64,000 nt of DNA from an uncultured Alphaproteobacteria bacterium. GTDB lineage: Bacteria > Pseudomonadota > Alphaproteobacteria > Rs-D84. Each line of letters begins with the position of its first letter. Position 1 is the first letter of the stretch. Below are positions 53,398 through 62,516 of this stretch, piece by piece. Position numbers and translations under genes: made by a program. The stretch is taken from assembly GCA_944389595.1 (NCBI GenBank), contig CALXMY010000003.1, positions 1 to 64,000 of the forward strand, written 5' to 3'. The notes under the pieces were generated by a model. That model ran no database searches. It saw only the letters and a program-made list of their open reading frames with translations, and was not told where the DNA came from.

Positions 53398-54526
53398 TTA
53401 ATTATTAAATAGGTTAAATTCTTGCTGCCTGCGATTAGTTAAACCCGCCATTTCCCTGCCACCAGATTTATTCCATGCCATCCATGCAGATTCCAATGTT
53501 GGGTATTTTGTATTATGATAATTTGAATCATTTACATATTTTACAACTGTGGAATTAGCAAAGTTTTTTGCGCCTATGTTATACGCCAAAGATACCAATG
53601 CATCATATTGATTTTGAGATAGCGGGATAGTTATATTGTCTTTAATTGCACGTTCTGCTGTTGATATGTCTGAACGCAATATTTCGGTTGCTTGTCTTTC
53701 TGTGATACCATGCTTAAAGTCTTCATCCGATTTTATCAAATGACCATAACCAATTGTTGCACCAGCGGGTAATTCTTTATCTGAATTTACAGGTCTTCCT
53801 GTTTTATCATCATAGATAACATGCCGGGCACCGATTTTAACACTGCCTTCAAATCGTTTTAACATATTTATACCATTATCGCTGATTTTCATATTGCTTG
53901 CTTCACTTGTTTTATTTTCTTTTTTGTAACCTTTATATACTCTGCTGAAAACAGTTTTATTATTATCATCTAGTTCCTGTTCTTCCACCCAGCAACGACA
54001 ATTCGGATGAATAGGAACATCTGGAATATCATTTTTGTCTTCAAATACTTCACCATTATGCGATGCGCAATCATCGCAAATACGTTCATCGTCTTCACTG
54101 TGCCAAATCCAAATCTTTTTTGCCTCGGTGTGCTCTTCATCATCGTCATCTGGAATGTTTAGTGTATAAACAATCAATTTTTCATTTTGTATATCACCCC
54201 AAGGCATTAAAACACGAACATCTATTTCTTCGTCGATTTCCACAAATTGTGAATAATCGACCAAAATATCGTTTTCTGCTTCCGCTTCTGCCTCGGCTTC
54301 TTGAATTGCATTTTGTATGTCATAGTCAAATTTTTTTTTGTGCATCCAGAAACTGTTCGTAGGTCATATCGTATTTGGGTTCAATATATTGAGCAGTTGC
54401 ATCTTGCTGCAATTCGCCAGGAAACAGTTTTTCCAGATATTCATTTGCTTTTGCAAATTCGGCGCTGTTTTTATCCATATATGCGGGTGACGACATAAGT
54501 TGCCGCAAAAATTCCGGTGTTTTCAT
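53398..54526 (-). CDS. MuF-like domain fused to GH24 lysozyme, frame interrupted in an A9 run
   Basis: The N-terminal ORF starts at 54526 after AAAAGGAATCATAA (SPAYMDKNSAEFAKANEYL, YDMTYEQFLDAQKK) and stops at 54326. The rest (53398-54345) continues in the next frame with IQNAIQEAEAEAEAEN, W.WHSEDDERICDDC, IHPNCRCWVEE, then a GH24 muramidase (MLKRFEGSVKIG, TIGYGHLI, NQYDALVSLAYNIGAKNF, GREMAGLTNRRQQEFNLF). Eight instead of nine A at 54331-54339 (minus strand) would restore one protein of about 376 residues. It is a clear paralogue of the gene at 1-764. It may be a sequencing error, pseudogene or slippage-controlled gene. Confidence 0.78.
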
Positions 54527-54554
54527 TTATGATTCCTTTTTGTAAATAAAAAAA

Positions 54555-54599
54555 GCCGCGCACGCGGCGGGCAATAAAAAACGGCGACAAAATGTCGCC
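54555..54599 (-). terminator. Two tandem hairpins ahead of the second MuF-like gene
   Basis: On the minus strand GGCGACA/TGTCGCC (54583-54599) with GTTTTTT and GCCGCG/CGCGGC (54555-54568) with CTTTTTTT; the second ends 28 nt before the ATG. The layout mirrors 792-832. Confidence 0.75.
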
Positions 54600-54769
54600 T
54601 GCTAAATTGATTGTATTGTATCACAAATCGCGTAAAAAATCAACCAAAACTGGCATCGGGTTTTTGGGCAGGGTATATAGTTGTGGGGAGTTTGGGCGGT
54701 TTTGGTATAACCGGCGATATACACTGGTAATGTCGCCCACAAAAACCGCCGGAAACTGGACGAAAAAGA

Positions 54770-54796
54770 ACATCCCGCGGAATTACCACGGGATGC
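54770..54796 (-). terminator. Terminator of tRNA-Ser(GGA)
   Basis: CATCCCG...CGGGATG hairpin followed by TTCTTTTTC on the minus strand, about 12 bp after the tRNA. Confidence 0.6.
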
Positions 54797-54806
54797 CCGA
54801 TTTTAC

Positions 54807-54897
54807 TGGCGGAGACGAAGGGATTCGAACCCTTGATACGGTTGCCCGTATACTACATTTCCAATGTAGCGCACTAGACCAACTATGCGACGTCTCC
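54807..54897 (-). tRNA. tRNA-Ser(GGA)
   Basis: Ninety-one nucleotides with encoded CCA. Acceptor GGAGACG/CGTCTCC, anticodon stem CTACA/TGTAG with loop TTGGAAA (anticodon GGA), and the long variable arm TATACGGGCAACCGTATC identical to that of tRNA-Ser(CGA) at 905-994. Confidence 0.95.
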
Positions 54898-54912
54898 TGA
54901 AAAACAATATTT

Positions 54913-55287
54913 TTATTCGGCGGATAATTCGGCCGTATCCTCGGTTTCTGCGGGTTCGACCGGATTTTCAATCAATGTATTTTCCAATTCTGCATCAATT
55001 TCACGCAGTTTTGGATCCTCGGCTACATCGATTTCCAACGATTCTTCGTCATCAGAAATTGCCGGTGTATCCTTGTACGATTGAATAAATTCATGGCGCA
55101 GATTTTCGACATCTAGTTTTCCGGTTGCGATTTCACGCAATGCGACGACCGTTGGTTTGTCATTCTCTTTATCAACCACGGGTTCGGCACCGCCGTTTAA
55201 ATCACGCACACGCTGGGATGCCAGCATTCCCAATTCATAGCGACTTTCCACGAATGGCAAAGTATCTGAATTTGTTATACGAGCCAT
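54913..55287 (-). CDS. rpoZ: RNA polymerase omega subunit
   Basis: 124 residues from ATG 55287 (AAAGGATTTTAC before it). MARITNSDTLPFVESRYELG, LASQRVRDLNGG, DKENDKPTVVALREIATG is the omega fold that clamps beta-prime. The C-terminal 60 residues are acidic (SDDEESLEIDVAEDPKLREI), longer than in E. coli omega and similar to other alphaproteobacterial forms. Confidence 0.92.
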   Translation of the reverse strand: MARITNSDTLPFVESRYELGMLASQRVRDLNGGAEPVVDKENDKPTVVALREIATGKLDVENLRHEFIQSYKDTPAISDDEESLEIDVAEDPKLREIDAELENTLIENPVEPAETEDTAELSAE

Positions 55288-55346
55288 GTAAAATCCTTTG
55301 TTGCAAACATTTCTAACCACGTTATAATGCCCCAAAGGTGGCAAAA

Positions 55347-56582
55347 ATGCAAGCAGAAAATAAAAAAAATAACATACAGACCTTATCTTTGGGTTGCAGA
55401 TTGAATGCATTAGAGACAGAAAAAATTAAAAACAAGCTGTCGCCGATGCTGAACACCGCGGTTTTGGTAAATACTTGTGCCGTCACGGCCGAGGCCGAAC
55501 GTCAATCGGGGCAATCTGTGCGCAAAATAGTACGTGAAAATCCAAATGTTCCCGTTTTTGTCACGGGATGTGGTGCCACACGAAATCCTGGGTTATTTAA
55601 TCAAATTCCAAATGTTTTTGTTATTGCAAATCATGATAAAATGAATACTGGGGCATATATGGATGCAATTGCCACCGCACCATGCGATTTCAGCACCGCC
55701 ACGATTACAAAATTTAACCGCCCCGCCCCACATTTATCAAAACAATATATACAAATTCAAAATGGCTGTAATCATCAATGTACATATTGTGTAACACGAC
55801 TGTTGCGTGGGCCGGCAATATCATTCCCATACGATGAAATTTTGGCCGATGCAATTACAGCCGTACAAAACGGATTTTATGAAATCGTCTTAACCGGTGT
55901 GGACAGTGCCAGCTATGCACGCGATGGAATGTTGGTTTCAGATATATGTGAAAAACTGTTGCATGACGTGCCAGAAATTCAACGGCTGCGCATTTCATCG
56001 TTTGATCCCGCATCGCCCCAGGTTTTTAAAATTATCGATTTAATGCATAACGATGCACGTATGATGCCACACATGCATTTATCCATGCAATCCGGCAGCG
56101 ATACTATTTTACACGCCATGCAGCGACGGCACACGGCCGACACAATTCGAAAAATTGTTAACTATGCCGGTTCAAATATTACATTCAGTTGGGATATTAT
56201 TTGTGGTTTTCCGGGCGAAACAGACGAACTATTTTATGAAACAATGGATTTAGTGCGCGAAACACGCCCAATAAAAATTCATGCTTTTCCTTTCTCTGCG
56301 CGTCCGGGCACCCCGGCATTTGATATGCCAAACAAAATCAATCGTGTTGTGGCCCGAAAACGCGTTCATGAAATTACCGCGGTGTCCAACGCCATTCGTG
56401 GCGAATTTATGTCAACGCATTTAGGGCAATGCGTTCCTGTATTGTTTGAAGAGCATAATATTGCACGTACACCGCATGATATTGATGTTAAAATTAATGG
56501 CGCGGCCATACCCGCCCGCACAATTTGCAATGTAAAATTGGTTGATGTTGTCAATGATAAATATATCGGTATTTTGATATAA
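55347..56582 (+). CDS. mtaB: tRNA t6A37 methylthiotransferase (MtaB-like)
   Basis: 411 residues. ATG 55347 is preferred to GTG 55338 because AAAGGTGG sits 5 nt before it. The N-terminal methylthiotransferase domain has LGCRLNALETE, NTCAVTAEAE and VTGCGA cysteines for one Fe-S cluster. The radical SAM domain has QNGCNHQCTYCVTRLLRG (CxxxCxxC), then SSFDPAS and HMHLSMQSGSD. A TRAM-like end follows. The enzyme converts t6A to ms2t6A at position 37. It is divergent from rpoZ. Confidence 0.9.
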   Translation: MQAENKKNNIQTLSLGCRLNALETEKIKNKLSPMLNTAVLVNTCAVTAEAERQSGQSVRKIVRENPNVPVFVTGCGATRNPGLFNQIPNVFVIANHDKMNTGAYMDAIATAPCDFSTATITKFNRPAPHLSKQYIQIQNGCNHQCTYCVTRLLRGPAISFPYDEILADAITAVQNGFYEIVLTGVDSASYARDGMLVSDICEKLLHDVPEIQRLRISSFDPASPQVFKIIDLMHNDARMMPHMHLSMQSGSDTILHAMQRRHTADTIRKIVNYAGSNITFSWDIICGFPGETDELFYETMDLVRETRPIKIHAFPFSARPGTPAFDMPNKINRVVARKRVHEITAVSNAIRGEFMSTHLGQCVPVLFEEHNIARTPHDIDVKINGAAIPARTICNVKLVDVVNDKYIGILI

Positions 56583-56625
56583 AAATCTGTTGGCAATATG
56601 ATTTATAATTGCTATTATCACAAAC

Positions 56626-57801
56626 ATGAAAAAGAAAATATTTATATTGTTGTTGGCATTAATAACAACATCTGCGCACGCGGATTTTTCTACGCGCGCA
56701 AAATCAGCATTTTTAATTGATTATGATTCTGGTGCCGAAATTGTTGCCAAGAATGCAGATACACTGATGCCGCCGTCATCCATGATTAAATTGATGACAT
56801 TGGCGGTGTTATTTGATGAAATCCGCGCCGGTAATTTAACCATGGACGACAGATTGACCGTATCTGAAAACGCCGATTATGAAAATCCACTGTGGTATCC
56901 GGCCAGTAAAATATGCCTGGTTGCGGGGCAAACAATCACTGTGCGCGATGCCATATTGGGATTGATTGTGCTGTCGGGCGGTGACGCGTCGGTCGTTGTT
57001 GCGGAAAAATTGGCGGGGTCTGAATCCGCATTCACAGAATTAATGCAAAAAAAAGCCCGTGATTTGGGCATGATGCAATCGACATTTGGCAACGCCAGCG
57101 GTTTACCAAACCCAAATAATTTAATGACAAGTCGCGAATTGGCGATATTGGCCCAACATATAATTTCGGACTATCCCGATTTATATCCAATGTTTGCAAC
57201 AAAAAGATTCAAATTTGCTGAATATCAAAGCGATTGGTGCCGCGAATGGGGGCGCACACATACAACCAGTTATAATAAATTACTGTTTACTATGCCGGGT
57301 GCCGATGGATTAAAAACGGGGCACACTGATGATGGTGGTTACGGCATGGTTGCCAGTGCGAAAATCGGCGGGCGGCGATTAATCGGTGTCATTAACGGAT
57401 TTAACGGCAAAAATCATGATGCATTGGCCGCAGAAATGAAAAAGTTACTAGAATACGGTTATTCCACAACTATAAACCGTACGTTTTACGCCGCAGGCGA
57501 CAAAATTGTTGACGTGCCAGTATGGTATGGTCGCGATGATACGGTTGCTGCAACCGTGGCCAAGCCATTTATCATAACAATTCCAAAAACAGACGGAATG
57601 AACGGCGTTCGTGTTGTCGCACGATATAACGACCCTGTGTCTGCACCAATCAAGGCGGGCGATAAAGTCGGTGAAATAATCGCACAAAAAAATGGCCAGG
57701 TTATCGCCAGTGCACCATTAATCGCACAAAACGATGTTAAAAAGACCATATTATTTGGACGTTTGATTAAAAATATACGCGTAATATTTGGAATCGATTA
57801 A
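56626..57801 (+). CDS. dacA: D-alanyl-D-alanine carboxypeptidase, DacA-like (SxN motif altered)
   Basis: 391 residues, signal peptide (FILLLALITTSAHA), acting on peptidoglycan stem peptides in the periplasm. The SxxK nucleophile is in PPSSMIKLMT and the KTG triad in GADGLKTGHTDDGGYG. The second motif is LSGGDASVV where PBP5-type enzymes have SGND, so the conserved Asn is Gly. The C-terminal beta domain (VDVPVWYGRDDTVAATV) and an amphipathic end (LFGRLIKNIRVIFG) fit the PBP5 family. It leads an operon with holB, tatD and smpB (gaps of 1 bp or overlaps). Confidence 0.88.
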   Translation: MKKKIFILLLALITTSAHADFSTRAKSAFLIDYDSGAEIVAKNADTLMPPSSMIKLMTLAVLFDEIRAGNLTMDDRLTVSENADYENPLWYPASKICLVAGQTITVRDAILGLIVLSGGDASVVVAEKLAGSESAFTELMQKKARDLGMMQSTFGNASGLPNPNNLMTSRELAILAQHIISDYPDLYPMFATKRFKFAEYQSDWCREWGRTHTTSYNKLLFTMPGADGLKTGHTDDGGYGMVASAKIGGRRLIGVINGFNGKNHDALAAEMKKLLEYGYSTTINRTFYAAGDKIVDVPVWYGRDDTVAATVAKPFIITIPKTDGMNGVRVVARYNDPVSAPIKAGDKVGEIIAQKNGQVIASAPLIAQNDVKKTILFGRLIKNIRVIFGID

Positions 57802-57802
57802 C

Positions 57803-58705
57803 ATGGCACCACGGAAATCAACAAATTCTTATAATTTTCCCGCCCCAATAGATAATGATTTTTTGGTGGGGCATACGGATGTACTGAACGATTTTATAAA
57901 CGCATGGAATGGTCGCGATACGCATCCGGTGCATCCTGTGTGGATGTTGGCCGGGCCACGCGGCATCGGCAAAGCGACACTGGCGTACAAAATTGCAAAA
58001 ATGGTTTATGGCAATGTTGGCGATTTTTTTATCGTTGATATGGCGCATAATATTGATAAAAACGGCAATCCAAAAACAGATGGTAAAAGCATTTCGATTT
58101 ACACCGTACGCGCAATGATTGAACGAATGCAAATGTCATCTATGTCGGGCGGATGGCGGGTTATAATTATTGATTCTGTTGACGAATTAAATTCATCTGC
58201 GTCAAATGCATTATTAAAATTACTGGAAGAACCACCCGCACAAACACTGTTTTTATTAATTGTGCACCAATTGGCAAACGTGTTGCCGACCGTACGTTCA
58301 CGCGCACGTGTTGAAAAGATGCGTCCATTAACACGTGGGCAATTGTGCGAATTGTGTGCAAAATTTATGCCTGATACCGATATCAGTGACGAAATGTTGC
58401 GATTATCAAATGGCAGTTTTGGCCGCATCGCCGGATTAAAAAAATCCGGTGGCGATGTAATATATAATGAACTGATGGAATGTTTGAATAATCCCCATTG
58501 CACCAGTGCAGATATGTTGGCAGTTGCTAAAAAAATTGCCGTTTCACCGGAATTGCATGGGATTTTATTGGATGCGATTGCGGCATTTGGATTGGCAGAT
58601 CTGTATCCATCGGCCACGCACGCGATTGCTGATATTACACGCATTAATTTGGAACCTGAAACAGCACTGTTTAAAATAATTACGCAAATAAAACAATGTT
58701 TATAG
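57803..58705 (+). CDS. holB: DNA polymerase III delta-prime subunit
   Basis: 300 residues. AAA+ clamp-loader fold with LVGHTDVLNDFINAW, Walker A LAGPRGIGKATLAYKIAK, Walker B-like VIIIDSVDELNSSASNALLK then LLEEPPAQTLFLLIVHQ and PTVRSRARVEK (the SRC region lacks Cys). No zinc-module cysteines are evident. The ATG is one base after the dacA stop. Overlap with tatD is 10 bp. Confidence 0.88.
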   Translation: MAPRKSTNSYNFPAPIDNDFLVGHTDVLNDFINAWNGRDTHPVHPVWMLAGPRGIGKATLAYKIAKMVYGNVGDFFIVDMAHNIDKNGNPKTDGKSISIYTVRAMIERMQMSSMSGGWRVIIIDSVDELNSSASNALLKLLEEPPAQTLFLLIVHQLANVLPTVRSRARVEKMRPLTRGQLCELCAKFMPDTDISDEMLRLSNGSFGRIAGLKKSGGDVIYNELMECLNNPHCTSADMLAVAKKIAVSPELHGILLDAIAAFGLADLYPSATHAIADITRINLEPETALFKIITQIKQCL

Positions 58706-59454
58706 ATACACACTGTCATTTAACTGATAACTATGTTTCCGGCGATTTGAATGATGTTATATCGCGCGCCGTGGCGGCCGGTGTCGGAATGATGATATGC
58801 CCAACGGCCGACCCAGATGATATTCCGGGTGCAATAAAAATTGCGGAAACATATAGTAATATTTTTACGACAATTGGCATTCATCCAGAATACGCCGGTG
58901 TTGATGCATCAAAATATTTAACGAATGCAGTATTAACAAATCCGCGTGTTGTTGGGGTTGGCGAAATTGGGCTGGATTACCACGAACGCAATGATAATCG
59001 CGCGGCGCAAATTAAACTGTTTGAACAGCAATTGGAATTGGCAAAAAAATACGCCCTGCCCGTTGCCATACATACCCGCGATGCAGAATCAGACACAGCC
59101 GCAATTTTAACGGGCGATGTGCGCGGGGTTATGCATTGTTTTACCAGTTCATGGGATTTGGCAAAAAAGATGCTGGACCGTGGATTTTATTTTTCCGCCA
59201 GTGGCATTTTGACATTTAAAAATGCGGTCGAAATCCGCGAAACATTTGCCAAGATTCCAATTGACCGCATCGTAATTGAAACAGACAGTCCATATTGCGC
59301 CCCAGTGCCGTATCGTGGAAAGACATGTGAACCGGCGTTTGTGATTGAAACTGCGCGTGTGTTGGCGGACATTCACGGCTTGCAATTGACGGATTTAGAA
59401 ACTATACTGTATCAAAATACAATGAATTTATATCCAAAATGTCACGTCAAATAA
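58696..59454 (+). CDS. tatD: TatD-family metal-dependent DNase
   Basis: 252 residues. Metal ligands are in FIDTHCHLTD (HxH), GEIGLDYHER (Glu), PVAIHTRDAE (His), VMHCFTSSWDLA (His) and VIETDSPYCAPVPYRGK (Asp). TatD/YcfH proteins are 3'-5' exonucleases of TIM-barrel fold. The gene overlaps holB by 10 bp and smpB by 16 bp; holB-tatD pairing is very common. Confidence 0.93.
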   Translation: MFIDTHCHLTDNYVSGDLNDVISRAVAAGVGMMICPTADPDDIPGAIKIAETYSNIFTTIGIHPEYAGVDASKYLTNAVLTNPRVVGVGEIGLDYHERNDNRAAQIKLFEQQLELAKKYALPVAIHTRDAESDTAAILTGDVRGVMHCFTSSWDLAKKMLDRGFYFSASGILTFKNAVEIRETFAKIPIDRIVIETDSPYCAPVPYRGKTCEPAFVIETARVLADIHGLQLTDLETILYQNTMNLYPKCHVK

Positions 59455-59906
59455 TAAAATTTGGTCAGGTTTCTGAAAATCGCAAAGCGCGGTATAATTA
59501 TTCTATTGAAGACACAATAGAGGCCGGCATTTCATTAACTGGGGCGGAAATAAAATCAATTCGATATGGGTTGGTAACCATAGTTGATGGATTTGTGCAA
59601 CGCCGCGGACGCGATTTATATCTGGCGGGAATCGAAATTCAAAAACTGCCCACGGCCGCACGTATTGTCAATTTTGATGAACGGCGACCACGGCAATTGC
59701 TGTTGCACCGGGCACAAATTAATCGCCTTGTTGGTAAATTACAGGAACGTGGCGCAACCATTGTACCGTTAAAGTTATATTTTAACAATCGTGGAAAATT
59801 AAAGGTTTTATTGGGCATAGGATACGGAAAAAATCGTGCCGACAAACGCGAAACGATAAAACGTCGTGAATGGGAAAAAAGTAAGTCACGAATATTAAAA
59901 GGCTAA
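59439..59906 (+). CDS. smpB: SsrA-binding protein
   Basis: 155 residues, the tmRNA partner for ribosome rescue. VSENRKARYNYSIEDTIEAG, ISLTGAEIKSIRYG, VPLKLYFNNRGKLKVLLGIG, YGKNRADKRETIKRREWEK are family motifs, with the basic C-terminal tail KSKSRILKG expected to enter the mRNA channel. It overlaps tatD by 16 bp. Its RNA partner is at 9681-10005. Confidence 0.96.
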   Translation: MSRQIIKFGQVSENRKARYNYSIEDTIEAGISLTGAEIKSIRYGLVTIVDGFVQRRGRDLYLAGIEIQKLPTAARIVNFDERRPRQLLLHRAQINRLVGKLQERGATIVPLKLYFNNRGKLKVLLGIGYGKNRADKRETIKRREWEKSKSRILKG

Positions 59907-59910
59907 ATTA

Positions 59911-60243
59911 ATGAATAAAATGACATATTCACAAAAATATGAATTAATCAGGAATATGATTTCACCCGAAGATTACAAAAGTGCCGAATTTATTTTTTAT
60001 AACGATATTCAACCAATTCGTGTGCGTAAAAATATATTCAGTTTTTATGATCATGCGGAAATAAAAAAATGCGCGCGACATATATTAAACAACTATGACA
60101 GATGCGAATATACATTTGATTTAATGTCCGCCGTCGCAGACGATAAATTTATCGCACGTATGTTGCGTGAATCTGTTCCATATTGGAAGCGTGTTATAAA
60201 TGCATATATGCGCGCATATAATAAACATTCTTTGCAACGATAA
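59911..60243 (+). CDS. Hypothetical protein after smpB
   Basis: 110 residues, charged and helical (SQKYELIRNMISPEDYKSAE, HAEIKKCARHILNNYDR). It starts 4 bp after the smpB stop and ends at a terminator, so it is the last gene of the dacA-holB-tatD-smpB operon. I recognise no family. Confidence 0.65.
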   Translation: MNKMTYSQKYELIRNMISPEDYKSAEFIFYNDIQPIRVRKNIFSFYDHAEIKKCARHILNNYDRCEYTFDLMSAVADDKFIARMLRESVPYWKRVINAYMRAYNKHSLQR

Positions 60244-60273
60244 ATAAAAAATCCGCAAATGCGGATTTTTTTA
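60244..60273. terminator. Bidirectional terminator
   Basis: AAAAATCCGC-AAAT-GCGGATTTTTTT between convergent genes. Confidence 0.85.
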
Positions 60274-60753
60274 TTAACGATGTTCACGACGCATTTGACG
60301 ATGCATTTCCGATTTTATTGCGCGATATTCACCGCGTGTAATGCAACCATCATGATTGGCATCCATAATTGGTAACGCCATTTGTAATTGTGGACATTTT
60401 ACAGACGATACATCCAAACAGCCATCATCAAAATCAACACGTGGGCCACGGAATCCGTCGCAACTTAATAACTTGGCCGCACCAAAGCCCAGTGCAAACA
60501 CAATTAAAATCATGATTAATTTAATCATAAAACGACCAAATTTTGAACCGCCACGCATACATTTGCAATCCGCACCACATGTGCAATTTTCACCGCATTT
60601 GCATTTCGGCATTTCGGGCACGATGACAGTTTCCTGTAATTCAGGGGCAGATTTTTTAACAGTCTTTTTCACAGCTGGCTTTTTTGCGGCAACTGTTTTT
60701 TTAGTCACTGTTTTTTTTGCAGATGTTTTTTTAACTGGTTTGTTTGTTGGCAT
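60274..60753 (-). CDS. Membrane protein with Lys-rich tail, Cys cluster and EF-hand
   Basis: 159 residues after AAAAGGAAGGAA. Residues 1-36 are Lys/Ala/Thr-rich like a histone-H1 tail. Residues 50-65 hold CKCGENCTCGADCKC, a dense metallothionein-like cluster. A membrane helix follows (KLIMILIVFALGFGAAKLL). The C-terminal part has a complete EF-hand loop DANHDGCITRGE. The tail and cluster should be cytoplasmic and the EF-hand periplasmic if the N-terminus is inside. Function unknown. Confidence 0.75.
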   Translation of the reverse strand: MPTNKPVKKTSAKKTVTKKTVAAKKPAVKKTVKKSAPELQETVIVPEMPKCKCGENCTCGADCKCMRGGSKFGRFMIKLIMILIVFALGFGAAKLLSCDGFRGPRVDFDDGCLDVSSVKCPQLQMALPIMDANHDGCITRGEYRAIKSEMHRQMRREHR

Positions 60754-60828
60754 TTTATTCCTTCCTTTTATTCGTTTTACGTTGCAATTGTATTCAAAAC
60801 AGAAAAATATGTAAAGGAATTTTTTTAT

Positions 60829-61740
60829 TTATTTGTCTGCCAATGGATGCGCATGTTCATATACATTCATAATTTCGGACATATTTACTTTGGTATATAA
60901 CTGTGTGGTGGACAATGATGAATGTCCCAATAATTCCTGTAAACTGCGCAAATCAGCCCCGCCCGCCAACATTGCGGTTGCGAACGTATGGCGCAATGCA
61001 TGTGGTGTAACATAGTCCGGCAATTGCAAATAATGGCGCAATTTTTCAACGACCTTTTCCGCCATGCGTGGCGACATTGGCAATCCGCGAACACTGCGAA
61101 ACAATGCATCATTTGCAGCATTGCCAAACGGGCGTATACGCATATATTTTTCAATGGCATCCAACACGGCGGGTAACATCGGAACAATTCTTTCCTTGGA
61201 TCCTTTGCCCAATATGCGCAACGAATCCGGCCGACCGCGAACATCACTGTTCGTTAACCCCAATGCTTCGGATATACGCAGGCCACATCCAAACAACAAC
61301 ATTACCAATGCCCAATCACGCGCGGCAATCCATGGTTCGGATTCATCAATTGCCGAAATTGCATCATGCATATGTTCAACATCGGTGACATCAATGGCCT
61401 TGGATAATTTGCGCGGAACCTTTGGCGAAGAAATCAATCCGATTGCATCATTTTCTATATTATGGCGATTTGCCAGAAATTTATAAAAACCACGTAATGA
61501 TGATAATGCACGCGCGGTGGATTTATGCGATAAATTGCGCCGTGCGCGATCCGCCATCCATGCACGAAAACAAATCGCATCAGCCTTTGCAATATTTGAT
61601 ATTCCGACATCCGCGCCAATATAATTGTTATAAAACTTTATAAAATCGCGGATGTCGGTTTCATACGCAGTCGCCGTATGCACAGAATAATTCTTTGTCT
61701 GTGTTAAATATTCTATAAATTCGGCGACATATTCATTCAT
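60829..61740 (-). CDS. xerC: Tyrosine recombinase XerC/XerD type
   Basis: 303 residues. The SAM-like N-terminal domain (FIEYLTQTKNYSVHTATAYE) is followed by the catalytic domain with Arg in LFGCGLRISEALGL, Lys in LGKGSKERIVPM, HALRHTFATAML (HxxR), LGHSSLSTTQLYTKV (His, Tyr). Length and motifs fit the chromosome-dimer-resolving Xer pair. XerC is chosen over XerD tentatively. A SIMPL protein gene lies 3 bp upstream. Confidence 0.88.
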   Translation of the reverse strand: MNEYVAEFIEYLTQTKNYSVHTATAYETDIRDFIKFYNNYIGADVGISNIAKADAICFRAWMADRARRNLSHKSTARALSSLRGFYKFLANRHNIENDAIGLISSPKVPRKLSKAIDVTDVEHMHDAISAIDESEPWIAARDWALVMLLFGCGLRISEALGLTNSDVRGRPDSLRILGKGSKERIVPMLPAVLDAIEKYMRIRPFGNAANDALFRSVRGLPMSPRMAEKVVEKLRHYLQLPDYVTPHALRHTFATAMLAGGADLRSLQELLGHSSLSTTQLYTKVNMSEIMNVYEHAHPLADK

Positions 61741-61743
61741 TTT

Positions 61744-62487
61744 TTATTTTATTTCAAATGTTGCAGATACACTGACGGAAACCTCGGTGTCTTTGGCAAC
61801 TATACTGCCCGTGGCTGAAAAAGCCTCGGCATCAGCAACCGCCATTTTTGCGGACGCAGTCAGAAAATTTGATGCCCGTGGTTGAATTGTGGATGCACCA
61901 CCAACATTGTATGAAACGCTTAACATTTTTCCGGCACTGCGACCATCGCCCGCCGCCAATGCATCGGCGCGTTCACGTGCGTTTTCAACCGCCGCCCCCA
62001 GGCAATCTTCTAATATTGGTTTCATAGCCTCGGCACTGGTGTACATGCGCAGATTTTCAGAATAAACATCTTCCTGGCCGGCGAACTGGGTCAGAATTTT
62101 TTCGATTGTTTCAATATTATCGGCGGAAACTTCGATTGCGATTGTTGTTTCAGTGCCCAACACAACGGATTTTTCCAATTCGCGATTCCATTCAGACCGT
62201 TCATACGAATTAAATTCGGTGGTCTGCATCTGGACATCTTGGGTTTTCAGATAATTTGTGATTTCGTTAATCTTGGCCGTTGCCATTTTCATTGATGTGG
62301 CCGCCGATTTATCCAAAGTCGTCACACGCAATGTGATTGCGGTTCTGTCCTTTGGCGCAGAAGTTAAACATTCGCCATTAACCGATATTATGCGTGGCGT
62401 GTCCGGTTTGTCCAACCATCCAAACAACAGCGCCAACACGGCACCAACGCCGATTACACTGCCCGTCCAAATTAATGCGTTTTTCAT
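61744..62487 (-). CDS. SIMPL-domain (DUF541) protein
   Basis: 247 residues after GGAAAGGAGAAAG. An N-terminal membrane anchor (ALIWTGSVIGVGAVLALLFG) is followed by the SIMPL fold (RIISVNGECLTSAPKDRTAI, SFEIK-like end, ARERADALAAGDGRSAGKML). These periplasmic proteins are widespread, with some linked to stress. The role is unknown. Confidence 0.85.
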   Translation of the reverse strand: MKNALIWTGSVIGVGAVLALLFGWLDKPDTPRIISVNGECLTSAPKDRTAITLRVTTLDKSAATSMKMATAKINEITNYLKTQDVQMQTTEFNSYERSEWNRELEKSVVLGTETTIAIEVSADNIETIEKILTQFAGQEDVYSENLRMYTSAEAMKPILEDCLGAAVENARERADALAAGDGRSAGKMLSVSYNVGGASTIQPRASNFLTASAKMAVADAEAFSATGSIVAKDTEVSVSVSATFEIK

Positions 62488-62516
62488 ATTTTCTTTCTCC
62501 TTTCCTGGTTTATATT

